From Clostridiales bacterium (GTDB taxonomy: Bacteria > Bacillota > Clostridia > Lachnospirales > Lachnospiraceae): DNA of 64,000 nt. Shown in pieces: positions 11,742 through 21,004 of the stretch. Within the stretch, counting starts at the first letter, position 1; the number at the start of each line of letters is the position of its first letter. The stretch is from assembly GCA_021204025.1 (NCBI GenBank), contig JAJQAC010000087.1:1-64000 (forward strand). The letters run 5' to 3'. The position numbers and the translations under genes were made by a program. Below the pieces are notes generated by a model. It worked only from the letters and a program-made list of their open reading frames with translations, was not told the origin of the DNA and did no database searches.

Positions 11742-12340
11742 CTTTTCTTTTCCTCCTGCCAGTTCGACGCGATGATATCCACACAACGCTCCACACCCAG
11801 CTTGCCGCTGTTTAAGCAAAGATCATAATTTCTGGGATTTCCCCACTCATTGCCGCTGTAATAAGAATAATAATCCCTTCTTTTGCGATCGATCGCTCGG
11901 GCATTCGCCTCCAGCTGGCGTATCGGGACATCAGGCTCCAGCCGGCTTAAGCGCTCCAGCCGCTTCTTCATGCTCGAACAGATAAATACTTTAAAGCCAT
12001 CAGAAACAACAATATCGGAACAGCGTCCAATAATAATGCATGGGCCCTCCTGCTCCAGTCTGTGAATCACCTGAGACTGCAGATAAAAAAGCTGGTCCGA
12101 CATCGGAACCTCGTAAACCGGTGAAAACGGATTTACATAATGATAAGTTTCATTCCTGTCCTTTCCCGCGATCACCTCATCGTGAGCAGAGACAAACTCC
12201 TCCGCAATATTCCCATGCTCCGCCGCCATTGATATGATTTCCTTATCATATACCGGAATATTCAGTTTCTGAGATAAATGAAAACCAACTTCCCTTCCGC
12301 CGCTTCCCAGCTCACGGCTGATACAGATCACTCTCCCCAT
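11738..12340 (-). CDS. Cytidylate kinase-like family protein
   Basis: MGRVICISRELGSGGREVGFHLSQKLNIPVYDKEII. Confidence 0.85.
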   Translation of the reverse strand: MGRVICISRELGSGGREVGFHLSQKLNIPVYDKEIISMAAEHGNIAEEFVSAHDEVIAGKDRNETYHYVNPFSPVYEVPMSDQLFYLQSQVIHRLEQEGPCIIIGRCSDIVVSDGFKVFICSSMKKRLERLSRLEPDVPIRQLEANARAIDRKRRDYYSYYSGNEWGNPRNYDLCLNSGKLGVERCVDIIASNWQEEKKR

Positions 12341-12432
12341 GGCAAATTCCTCCCCACACTGAGTTTTTTCTGTGCCTGACAGTACAACACTGTATTCAGT
12401 ATATCATCATTTCCGCGTCATTTCTACCCTGT

Positions 12433-13290
12433 TTATATGGTTTCCTTTGCCAGCGCCGCGCGTACCAGATGCTTTGCCAGCACAGCTGTCGTCACTGTCC
12501 CGACTCCGCCGGGGACCGGCGTCGCCATCGCCGCTGTATTTCTGATTGCCTCATAATCGACATCTCCGCACAGCTTCCCTTCCGCATCCACATTGATGCC
12601 AACGTCGATCACGACCGCGCCCTCTCCGACCGATTCTGCGCCGAGCATCTTCGCACGACCTGCAGCCGCCACCAGAATCCCGGCGCGTCGACACTCGGAC
12701 GGCAGATCTTTCGTCCTCGTGTGACAGATTGTAACCGTCGCGTTCTCCTTTAACAACAACATGGCAAGCGGTTTGCCGACTACCATACTCCGCCCGACAA
12801 TCGTCACACGCTTCCCCTCTATCGGGATCTCATATCCCTTTAATACCTCGATCACAGCTTCCGCCGTACAGGGAGCATAGCCGGAAAGATCCCCGGAAAA
12901 AATTTTTGCCTGATTCATCGGTGAGATCCCGTCCATATCTTTCGCAGGATCAATCATCGTCTCAATCTCTTTCTGAGAGATCTGATCCGGCAACGGCAGT
13001 AAAAGCAGGATACCGGTAATCTCCGGATTTTCATTGATCCTGCGAAACTCCCGTTTAAAATCCTCATTGCTGATCGTCTCCGGGAACGGATACGACTCTG
13101 CTTCCAGACCAAAATTCTGCATTTTTTTGATCGCGCCGCGCTCATACGCCATGTCATCCGGCTTCTCTCCCACCCTCACAATGGCGAGCTTCGGCGTATC
13201 CTTTCCCTGCAGAAGAGTAAGGCTATCCTGCACCTCTTTTTTCAGCTTCGCGGATACAGCCGCGCCCTTTAATGGTATCATTTCCCGCAT
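12433..13290 (-). CDS. folD: Bifunctional methylenetetrahydrofolate dehydrogenase/cyclohydrolase
   Basis: YERGAIKKMQNFGLEAE...VVGRSMVVGKPLAMLLLKENATVTICHT...TPVPGGVGTVTTAVL. Confidence 0.95.
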   Translation of the reverse strand: MREMIPLKGAAVSAKLKKEVQDSLTLLQGKDTPKLAIVRVGEKPDDMAYERGAIKKMQNFGLEAESYPFPETISNEDFKREFRRINENPEITGILLLLPLPDQISQKEIETMIDPAKDMDGISPMNQAKIFSGDLSGYAPCTAEAVIEVLKGYEIPIEGKRVTIVGRSMVVGKPLAMLLLKENATVTICHTRTKDLPSECRRAGILVAAAGRAKMLGAESVGEGAVVIDVGINVDAEGKLCGDVDYEAIRNTAAMATPVPGGVGTVTTAVLAKHLVRAALAKETI

Positions 13291-13928
13291 TTCTTCTGCA
13301 CCCTCTCATAAACCGCATCCGCCTGCTCAAAACCCTTTTGGGTTAACTCAGCGGCTTTTTTATTCAGTTTCTCCGCCTTTTCGCGGTTTTTCATCGATTT
13401 TGTGTTAATATAAACGTTCATCACCGCGCCGCCGACCGCAGCTCTCGCAAGCTGCGCGGCTACGCCCACATCTGACACTGCCATCCGGCTTCCCTCAGAT
13501 TCCAGCTGATCAAGGATTTCCAGGATCTCAATTGCCTTTTCCATGATTGCCAGAGGGACCAGGCTGGCATCCAGCAGGCGTTCCTCCATCACTTGTTCCC
13601 TGGCCGCGATCTGCTCCGACGTCTCTTTCGGCATCCCATAAGCCTGCGCGAGCGGCGCAAATACCTCCGCATCCCGTTCAGCCAACGCAAACATCTCTGT
13701 CTGCAGCCGGCTCAGCCTGGCGATGTCAGCGATCATATTTTCTTCCACATCGGCATAACGTTTCTTGCCCACCGTCAGGTTAGCTACCATCTGTCCCAAT
13801 GCCGCCGCCAGCACACCGCTGACTGCAGAGGCTCCGCCACCGCCCGGCACGGGCGCTTTCGACGCGAGCCTGTCAACCCACTCGCCGATCTGATTTTGTT
13901 CGATTGCCATTTTTTCTCCTTTACCCAT
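13278..13928 (-). CDS. Cyclodeaminase/cyclohydrolase family protein (FchA/FTCD-C-like)
   Basis: LASKAPVPGGGGASAVSGVLAAALGQMVANLTVGKKRYA. Confidence 0.92.
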   Translation of the reverse strand: MGKGEKMAIEQNQIGEWVDRLASKAPVPGGGGASAVSGVLAAALGQMVANLTVGKKRYADVEENMIADIARLSRLQTEMFALAERDAEVFAPLAQAYGMPKETSEQIAAREQVMEERLLDASLVPLAIMEKAIEILEILDQLESEGSRMAVSDVGVAAQLARAAVGGAVMNVYINTKSMKNREKAEKLNKKAAELTQKGFEQADAVYERVQKKCGK

Positions 13929-14541
13929 TATCCGTTTCCTGCGATACTCCTATCCGGATACTCTGCCCGGCAATCCGGAACACATCCAGATAGTGATTTT
14001 CCAGAGGAATCCACTTTTTTAAAAATACCGCCAGTTTTTCCTCTCCATTTCTTGCAAGAATCCGCCTTTTCTGTTCTTCGGGATCAATACCGTAATAAAA
14101 TCTCAGATCATAGATATCTCCAAAATAAGGATGCTGGCTATACGCGCCCTCAATGATATTCAGGCGGTGATAATCCTCATGGATGATACTGCCAAGCTCC
14201 ATCTTCGCGCAGTCAAACGGTCGATACTCCAGCCCCCGCAGATCCGCCAGATGCGCAAGGACCTCTTCCTGAAACCGCTCACGATCCACATTTCCTCCCG
14301 GTTCACGGTATCGCTCAGGGTTACGCTGCTCCGGCCGCAGATAAAAATCATCCATATGAAAAAGTCCGCAGTGGTAACGGCTTTTGAGAATTTCTCCCAA
14401 TGTTGTCTTGCCGCTGGCGCTCATCCCGTCGATCGCCACGAGGATCTGACCCTCTGGTTTTTCTTCCAGACAACTGTCGATTGACGCGAACACCCGCTCA
14501 TATTCTGTTCTTATCTGAACCATCCAGATCCCCCTTTCCAT
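13921..14541 (-). CDS. Uridine kinase-like P-loop kinase
   Basis: ILVAIDGMSASGKTTLGEIL...LFHMDDFYL. Confidence 0.85.
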   Translation of the reverse strand: MERGIWMVQIRTEYERVFASIDSCLEEKPEGQILVAIDGMSASGKTTLGEILKSRYHCGLFHMDDFYLRPEQRNPERYREPGGNVDRERFQEEVLAHLADLRGLEYRPFDCAKMELGSIIHEDYHRLNIIEGAYSQHPYFGDIYDLRFYYGIDPEEQKRRILARNGEEKLAVFLKKWIPLENHYLDVFRIAGQSIRIGVSQETDNG

Positions 14542-14545
14542 CGGG

Positions 14546-15082
14546 CTAACGGATCAGTTTCGCTCTCCGAAGCGCCATGACGATCACCGGAATGATTAAA
14601 AGTTGCAGAACGATCGCCGGAATTGCGTTAATAAACCCATTCATAATAAAAATCATAACAGTAAACGTCTTGCCTGTCATCCCATAAAGCGGTACGCTCA
14701 CCAGTCCCCATACAACCCGTCCCAGAACCATCGCAACCACCAGAGTAATATAAATACACTGATTTTTCTTTGGCAGGAGTGCATTCAGGATACCTGTCAC
14801 CGCCCCGTAAACCGCAAGTTCAAATGCCATCGCAACCCCGGTTGGCACCAACGGCGGCATGCCAAAGATCACTCCGCGCAGAATCGGCGCGATAAAGCCG
14901 ACGACGAGTCCATACTGCCAGCCACATACAAAGCCGCACAGCATAACCGGAAAATGCATTGGTGAGACCTTATTCAGGATCTGCTGAATATTCCCCCCGA
15001 TCATCGGCAATACCATGCAAAGAGCCAGAAACAATCCTCCTAATACCGTCTTCAAGATCGAACCGTTTCTTCCTTCGTTCAT
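14546..15082 (-). CDS. ECF transporter S component
   Basis: ~178 aa, multi-TM, Gly-rich core (CGFVCGWQYGLVVGFIAPILRG). Confidence 0.8.
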   Translation of the reverse strand: MNEGRNGSILKTVLGGLFLALCMVLPMIGGNIQQILNKVSPMHFPVMLCGFVCGWQYGLVVGFIAPILRGVIFGMPPLVPTGVAMAFELAVYGAVTGILNALLPKKNQCIYITLVVAMVLGRVVWGLVSVPLYGMTGKTFTVMIFIMNGFINAIPAIVLQLLIIPVIVMALRRAKLIR

Positions 15083-15231
15083 TTTCTATCTCCTCTGTTC
15101 CCGCGTCTGATTGTTTTAAAAAATATCTCTCTTTATCCCTTTCTTTCCCGTTTTTTCATTATAACCTGTTGACATTTTCATGTCAATTCATTTATACTGG
15201 CTGTAAAAATGACGGAAAGGGGAGTTTTCCT

Positions 15232-15711
15232 ATGGGACTTTTAAAGGAATTTAAAGAATTTGCCATCAAGGGCAACATGGTGGACATGGCAGTCGGTATC
15301 ATTATCGGCGGCGCGTTCAACAGTCTCGTAACGTCTCTGGTTTCTGACATTGTGACCCCGGTCATCAGTGTCTTCACCGGAAAGGTTGATTTTACCAATA
15401 TGTTCATCGCGCTGAATGGCCAGTCCTACGCGACACTGGAGGCTGCTCAGGCGGAGACAGCGGCGATTGCTTATGGTCAGTTTATTACAGCCATCATTAA
15501 TTTCATTATCATGGCTTTTGTGATCTTCATGATCGTCCGCGCCTTAAATAAACTTCGCAGAGAACCGGAACCGGCACCGGTTGAGGCTCCTCATGAGAAG
15601 ACCTGTCCATTCTGTAAGAGCACAGTGGATCTTGACGCCGCGCGTTGTCCGAACTGCACTTCTATTTTAAGCGAAGAGCTGATGGAACTGGCGAAAAAAG
15701 AGTTATCATAG
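15232..15711 (+). CDS. mscL: Large-conductance mechanosensitive channel with C-terminal zinc ribbon
   Basis: MGLLKEFKEFAIKGNMVDMAVGIIIGGAFNSLVTSLV...; tail CPFCKSTVDLDAARCPNC. Confidence 0.95.
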   Translation: MGLLKEFKEFAIKGNMVDMAVGIIIGGAFNSLVTSLVSDIVTPVISVFTGKVDFTNMFIALNGQSYATLEAAQAETAAIAYGQFITAIINFIIMAFVIFMIVRALNKLRREPEPAPVEAPHEKTCPFCKSTVDLDAARCPNCTSILSEELMELAKKELS

Positions 15712-15764
15712 GGCGGCAGCATACGCTGCTGACTTTCCTGTCTTCCCGTAAGCATATAGTGAAC

Positions 15765-15823
15765 ATATACAACAAACCGCAGGACTTTTTCTTAAATGAA
15801 AGCTCCTGCGGTTTGTTGTATAT
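15765..15823. terminator. 20-bp perfect hairpin downstream of mscL
   Basis: atatacaacaaaccgcagga / tcctgcggtttgttgtatat, 19-nt loop; no strong T-tract. Confidence 0.5.
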
Positions 15824-15962
15824 ACACACGATTGTTTAACGAATTTATGGCTTACACCATACACGGCCGGCGCAGACAGGCAGGAAACCAAGAACCGTCT
15901 CCTGCCTGATTTCAGATACCATCTGCTATACCGGCAAATATCATCCGACTCATCCCATAAAA

Positions 15963-17162
15963 TTATTTCACAACCGCCGTAATCGCCGCTTCCAGACGTT
16001 TCACCATCTCGTCGACATCCGCCTCATGAATGACCAGCGGAGGCACAAAACGGATAATATTCGCTCCGGCGCTGATCAGAACCAGCTTTTGTTCCAGCAA
16101 TGCGTTCGTGACGATCGGCCCCACCGGAAGCGTAAACTCCAGTCCCTGAATCAGACCTTTACCACGATGATCCGTAATAAAGTCATATTTTTCCGTCAGT
16201 TCGTCCAGTTTTTTCCAGAGATATGCTCCAATCTCATTGACATGTTCCACGATATGGTCCTGTTCAAAGATATCCAGGACCTTGCACGCAGCCGCGCATA
16301 CCAGCGGATTCCCGCCATAGGTCGCGCCATGATCACCCGGCTCCATCGCCGAAGCCGCTTTCCCGGCTGCCAGGAATGCGCCGATCGGAACGCCGTTCCC
16401 CAGCGCTTTTGCCGCTGTCATAACATCCGGCTTCACGCCGTATCCCTGCCACGCAAACATCGAACCACTTCGTCCCATTCCACACTGAATCTCATCCAGA
16501 ATCAGCAGCGCGTCGCTCTGGTCGCAAAGCTCCCGCACACCCTTGATAAATTCTTCCTTTGCCGGATAGATGCCGCCCTCACCCTGAATGGTTTCCATGA
16601 TCACTGCGCAGGTTTTATCACTCCAAAGCGCCTTTACGCTGTCCAGATCATTAAAATCTGCAAAGCGGATGTTAGGGATCAGCGGCGCGAACGGGATCTG
16701 GTAGTGATCATTTCCGGTCACGGACAGGGCCCCCAGGCTTCTGCCGTGGAAAGAACGTTTCATTGCGATGATCTCGTAGTCCGTCCCCATGCCTTTGTTG
16801 TATGCATAGCGCTTCGCGATCTTCAGCGCGCCCTCAATGGCCTCCGTCCCGCTGTTGGTAAAAAATACTTTCTCCATCCCGGATACCTGCAGCAGCTTTT
16901 CTCCGGCCTCGATGGACGGTTCATTATAAAAGAGATTCGATAAATGAAATACTTTATCAATCTGTGCTTTTACCGCATCGTTAAATCCCGGATAATCATA
17001 TCCCAGACCCATAACAGCAATCCCCGCGCCAAAATCCAGATATTCCCCTCCATCCGTGTCATACAGCCTTACGCCCTTTCCGGAATCAAATACCACCGGG
17101 AAACGATTATACACTTTATATAAGACCTTCTCGGCCTTCGCAATCGCTTTTTGTTTTTCCAT
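15963..17162 (-). CDS. argD: Acetylornithine aminotransferase
   Basis: Class III PLP aminotransferase motifs; next to argB. Confidence 0.95.
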   Translation of the reverse strand: MEKQKAIAKAEKVLYKVYNRFPVVFDSGKGVRLYDTDGGEYLDFGAGIAVMGLGYDYPGFNDAVKAQIDKVFHLSNLFYNEPSIEAGEKLLQVSGMEKVFFTNSGTEAIEGALKIAKRYAYNKGMGTDYEIIAMKRSFHGRSLGALSVTGNDHYQIPFAPLIPNIRFADFNDLDSVKALWSDKTCAVIMETIQGEGGIYPAKEEFIKGVRELCDQSDALLILDEIQCGMGRSGSMFAWQGYGVKPDVMTAAKALGNGVPIGAFLAAGKAASAMEPGDHGATYGGNPLVCAAACKVLDIFEQDHIVEHVNEIGAYLWKKLDELTEKYDFITDHRGKGLIQGLEFTLPVGPIVTNALLEQKLVLISAGANIIRFVPPLVIHEADVDEMVKRLEAAITAVVK

Positions 17163-17271
17163 ATCTCCTGCACCTTTCTTAATTCATTGACACCCGACAG
17201 ATGCCAATCCGTATTTTGCTTATATGTTATGTCCGCGAAATACCGGAATCTTTCAAAATTCTCCGCCGTTT

Positions 17272-18183
17272 TTATGCATCCGCTTCCGCCGCACGGTAAA
17301 AACGCTCCGCTCCATCCTTCAAAATAGCCGTCCCGATTCCTTTATTAGTAAAAATCTCCAGCAGCAGGCTGTGAGGAATCCTTCCATCCAGAATGTGGAC
17401 ACGGGAAACGCCGTTGTTGATCGCGTCGATGCAGTTCTGCAGCTTCGGCAACATGCCGCCGCCCAGACCACCTCCGTCAACAAATGTTTGCGCCTCAGTG
17501 ATCGACATTTCCGAGATCAGGGAATCCTTATCCTCAAAATCACGGTACACACCTTCCACGTCTGTCAGGAACGCCAGCTTTTCCGCATTGACCGCACGGG
17601 CGATCGCACAGGCCGCGTCATCCGCGTTGATATTATAACTTAAGAAATTCTCATCAAAGCCGATCGGACAGATAATCGGCAGGAAATCCTTTTCCAGCAG
17701 ATCGTAGATCACCTTGGGATTCACCTCCACAATATTGCCGACAAATCCGATATCCTCACCGCCAGAATACTTCTTCTCACATTTCAGCATCATGCCGTCC
17801 TTACCGCTGATGCCGACCGCCTTGACTCCCAGCTCATTAACCAGCTGCACCAGACTTTTATTAACCTTATTGAGCACCATCTCGGCGATCTCCATCGTCG
17901 GCTCATCGGTCACCCGCAGCCCATTCACAAACCTCGGCTCCATACCGACCTTCCCTACCCAGCGGCTGATTTCCTTGCCGCCGCCATGAACAATGATCGG
18001 CTTAAATCCTACCAGCTTCAAAAGCACGACGTCCTGAATCACCTGTTTTTTGAGCGTCTCATCCACCATCGCGCTCCCGCCGTACTTCACAACCACGATC
18101 TTACGGTTAAATCTCTGGATATAAGGCAGAGCCTCCACAAGAACCTCCGCTTTCTGCATCCCTTCGAGCATATTCTTTTCCAT
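17272..18183 (-). CDS. argB: Acetylglutamate kinase
   Basis: [43 protein letters not shown]. Confidence 0.97.
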   Translation of the reverse strand: MEKNMLEGMQKAEVLVEALPYIQRFNRKIVVVKYGGSAMVDETLKKQVIQDVVLLKLVGFKPIIVHGGGKEISRWVGKVGMEPRFVNGLRVTDEPTMEIAEMVLNKVNKSLVQLVNELGVKAVGISGKDGMMLKCEKKYSGGEDIGFVGNIVEVNPKVIYDLLEKDFLPIICPIGFDENFLSYNINADDAACAIARAVNAEKLAFLTDVEGVYRDFEDKDSLISEMSITEAQTFVDGGGLGGGMLPKLQNCIDAINNGVSRVHILDGRIPHSLLLEIFTNKGIGTAILKDGAERFYRAAEADA

Positions 18184-18244
18184 CTTTCATATTTCCTTCT
18201 TTTTACTTTTTACCCAAATTCTTTTGTTCCGAATCACCATACAA

Positions 18245-18404
18245 GCCAATACACCAGTCCCTGAGAGGGAAACATATCCGCAGAGGACATTTTTCACGTC
18301 GGCACTTAGTGAGCAGGGTGCTTTTCCTGCGAACTTAGTACCGCTACGTGAAAACCTAAGCGCGAGCGGTCCTCGGAGGATATGTTTCCCTCTCAGGGAC
18401 GGAC
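18245..18404 (-). repeat. Family A intergenic inverted-repeat element (A1)
   Basis: Perfect 23-bp terminal stem GTCCCTGAGAGGGAAACATATCC/GGATATGTTTCCCTCTCAGGGAC around conserved core; between argJ and argB. Confidence 0.9.
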
Positions 18405-18423
18405 AGTTTACCTACACTTGATT

Positions 18424-19647
18424 CTAAGACCGATAATCCGCATTAATCTTCACATAATCAAAGGTCAAATCGCATCCCCATGCAGTTGCCGACGCCTCCC
18501 CCATCTTGATATCCGCGGTCGCCGTCACTTCCGGTTCCGAGAGGATCTTTGTCGCCTCTTCTTCACTGTAATCCAGCGCGACGCCATTTTCGATAATCTG
18601 AATCTTTCCCGCAGCGCTCTCAAAGAAGAGATCCACCCGCTCCGGATCAAACTGAGCTCCGGAATATCCCATCGCGCACAGGATTCTTCCCCAGTTTGCG
18701 TCATGTCCGAAGATCGCGGCTTTCGTCAGATTAGAGGTAATAACCGACTTGGACAGAGTCACTGCCTGCTCCTTGCTCTCAGCGCCGACCACCTTCACCT
18801 CAAAGAGCGCGGTGCAGCCCTCGCCGTCTCCCGCCATCTTTTTGGCCAGCGTTTCGTTAATAACATTTAATGCTTTTCTGAATTTTTCGTAATCCTCATT
18901 TTTTTCGGTGATCACCGCATTACCGGCCAGACCGTTTGCCAGCACCAGCAGAGTATCGTTTGTGGAGGTATCTCCATCTACCGAAATCATATTATAAGTA
19001 TCTTTTACATCCTCGCTCACCGCTTCCTGTAAAAGCTCTTTCGAGATCGCCAGATCGGTCGTAACAAATGCAAGCATCGTACACATATTCGGATGAATCA
19101 TCCCAGAACCCTTGCACATACCGCCAACGGTAACGGTCTTATCCCCGATCTCAAACTGCACAGCGATCTCTTTATTCCTGGTATCTGTCGTCATAATCGC
19201 CCGCGACGCCTCCGTACCGGCCGCCAGACTCCCGTCCAGTGCCGGAACCATGGCCCGGATCCCGGCTGCCAGGCGATCCATCGGCAGCTGCATCCCGATT
19301 ACACCCGTCGACGCCACACAGACAGCTTCCTCCGGGATGTCCAGCATCTCATGGACAACCGCCGCAGTTTCCTGACAGTAAGCATACCCTTCTGCCCCGG
19401 TACAGGCATTCGCGATCCCCGCATTAATCACAACTGCCTGCGCGAATGACGACTCCTTCACGATCTTCTGATCCCATTTGACCGGCGCAGCCTTTACAAG
19501 ATTGCTTGTGAAGGTACCCGCCGCTTTGCAGGGGACCTCACTCACAATCATCGCCATGTCCTTCCGGTTTTTATATTTGATTCCCGCAGCTGTCGAAGCA
19601 GCCTGAAAGCCCTTTGCCGCGGTCACTCCACCTTCGATAATCTTCAT
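18424..19647 (-). CDS. argJ: Bifunctional glutamate N-acetyltransferase/amino-acid acetyltransferase
   Basis: Start MKIIEGGVTAAKGFQAA; GVIGMQLPM autocleavage region. Confidence 0.97.
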   Translation of the reverse strand: MKIIEGGVTAAKGFQAASTAAGIKYKNRKDMAMIVSEVPCKAAGTFTSNLVKAAPVKWDQKIVKESSFAQAVVINAGIANACTGAEGYAYCQETAAVVHEMLDIPEEAVCVASTGVIGMQLPMDRLAAGIRAMVPALDGSLAAGTEASRAIMTTDTRNKEIAVQFEIGDKTVTVGGMCKGSGMIHPNMCTMLAFVTTDLAISKELLQEAVSEDVKDTYNMISVDGDTSTNDTLLVLANGLAGNAVITEKNEDYEKFRKALNVINETLAKKMAGDGEGCTALFEVKVVGAESKEQAVTLSKSVITSNLTKAAIFGHDANWGRILCAMGYSGAQFDPERVDLFFESAAGKIQIIENGVALDYSEEEATKILSEPEVTATADIKMGEASATAWGCDLTFDYVKINADYRS

Positions 19648-19695
19648 TTTGTTACTCCTCTTATTTATTTCAATGTCTGATCGCACACGAAGTAT

Positions 19696-20736
19696 TTACG
19701 GAAATGCCGGGATCTGCTTTAATCCGGTATTCTCCGGCAGACCAAACATCAGATTCATATTCTGGATTGCCTGTCCCGCGGCTCCTTTTACCATATTGTC
19801 GATCGCGCCCATCATGATCACGCGATTTGTGCGGGGATCCAGTTTAAATGACACGTCCGCAAAGTTGCTGCCCTTCACCCAGCGGGTCTCCGGCGGCATG
19901 CCCGCGGGAAGCACACGGATAAAATATTCCTCTCCGTAATACCGGTCATAAACCGCTTTGATTTCCTCTGTGGTAACCGGCTTTGTCAGATTCGCATAGG
20001 CCGTCACCAGAATTCCCCGGTCCATCGGCACCAGATGAGGAGTAAAGCTCACCGTCACCGGCTTCCCTGCCACATAGGAAAGCTGTTCTTCGATCTCCGG
20101 CGTATGACGGTGAGACGCCACGCCATATGCTTTCATACTCTCATTGACTTCACAGTAAAGATTTGCCGTCTTCGCGCTGCGTCCCGCGCCGGATGTACCG
20201 GATTTCGCGTCGATGATCAGCGTATCCGGATCAATCAGCCCTTCCTTTGCCAGCGGATAAATGCTTAAGAATGAACAGGTCGGATAACAGCCCGGATTCG
20301 CGATCAGACGGGCCTTTGCCACCTGATCGCGATTGATCTCCGGCAGACCGTATACTGCCTCCTCGATAAACTGAGGCGCGGCGTGTGTAATTTTATACCA
20401 TTTTTCATAAATATTCACATCCTTGATCCGAAAATCCGCACTCAGATCAATTACCTTTGCTTTTGACAATATCTCCTCTGTTACCTTTGACGCGCAGAAT
20501 CCCTGAGGCGTAGCCGTAAATATGACATCCGCCAGATCCGCAAGTTTCTCCATATCGTCATCGCTGCAGACAGCGTCTACCGCATGCGCAACATTTCTGT
20601 AAATGGAAGCAAAGTCTTCCCCGACATAGCTTCGGGAACCGTACCATACAATCTCTACATCATCTCTCTGCAATAAAAGTCTCGCCAGCTCCACTCCTGC
20701 GTATCCGGTGGAACCGATAATTCCTGCCTTAATCAT
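19696..20736 (-). CDS. argC: N-acetyl-gamma-glutamyl-phosphate reductase
   Basis: MIKAGIIGSTGYAGVELARLLLQ...IANPGCYPTCSFLSIYPL. Confidence 0.97.
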   Translation of the reverse strand: MIKAGIIGSTGYAGVELARLLLQRDDVEIVWYGSRSYVGEDFASIYRNVAHAVDAVCSDDDMEKLADLADVIFTATPQGFCASKVTEEILSKAKVIDLSADFRIKDVNIYEKWYKITHAAPQFIEEAVYGLPEINRDQVAKARLIANPGCYPTCSFLSIYPLAKEGLIDPDTLIIDAKSGTSGAGRSAKTANLYCEVNESMKAYGVASHRHTPEIEEQLSYVAGKPVTVSFTPHLVPMDRGILVTAYANLTKPVTTEEIKAVYDRYYGEEYFIRVLPAGMPPETRWVKGSNFADVSFKLDPRTNRVIMMGAIDNMVKGAAGQAIQNMNLMFGLPENTGLKQIPAFP

Positions 20737-20851
20737 AATGTTTTCTCTCCTCCTGAATCAATGGCTTTCTTATTATAGTAGCTTTTTTCCCTAATGAAAA
20801 GTCTCTATTTGAATAATTTTCATAAGATGATCTCTCAAAGATTTCATAATT

Positions 20852-20868
20852 ATACATTATTAATGTAT
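20852..20868. promoter_or_regulatory. Palindrome ATACATTA-T-TAATGTAT in the argC/argG divergent promoter region, candidate ArgR operator
   Basis: Perfect 8-bp arms; AT-rich; location. Confidence 0.4.
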
Positions 20869-21004
20869 ATTATGCAACTATTTTTTGAAATTAGTTGGAT
20901 TTTTTGCTTGCAAATCAGAGTAAAATGTTGTATATTTATGAACGTCATATTCAGGACAATCTGAACGAACATAAAATCAGCATTTTGAAGGAGGATCCTT
21001 TCAT

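Noticed and set aside
16026-16943. 305-aa + ORF
   Set aside because: Antisense to argD, no protein-family features.
18245-18404. CRISPR or T-box interpretation of the repeats
   Set aside because: Copies are far apart with no spacer periodicity; no T-box (AAAGGTGGTACCGCG-like) motif found near argS, arg or other candidate genes.
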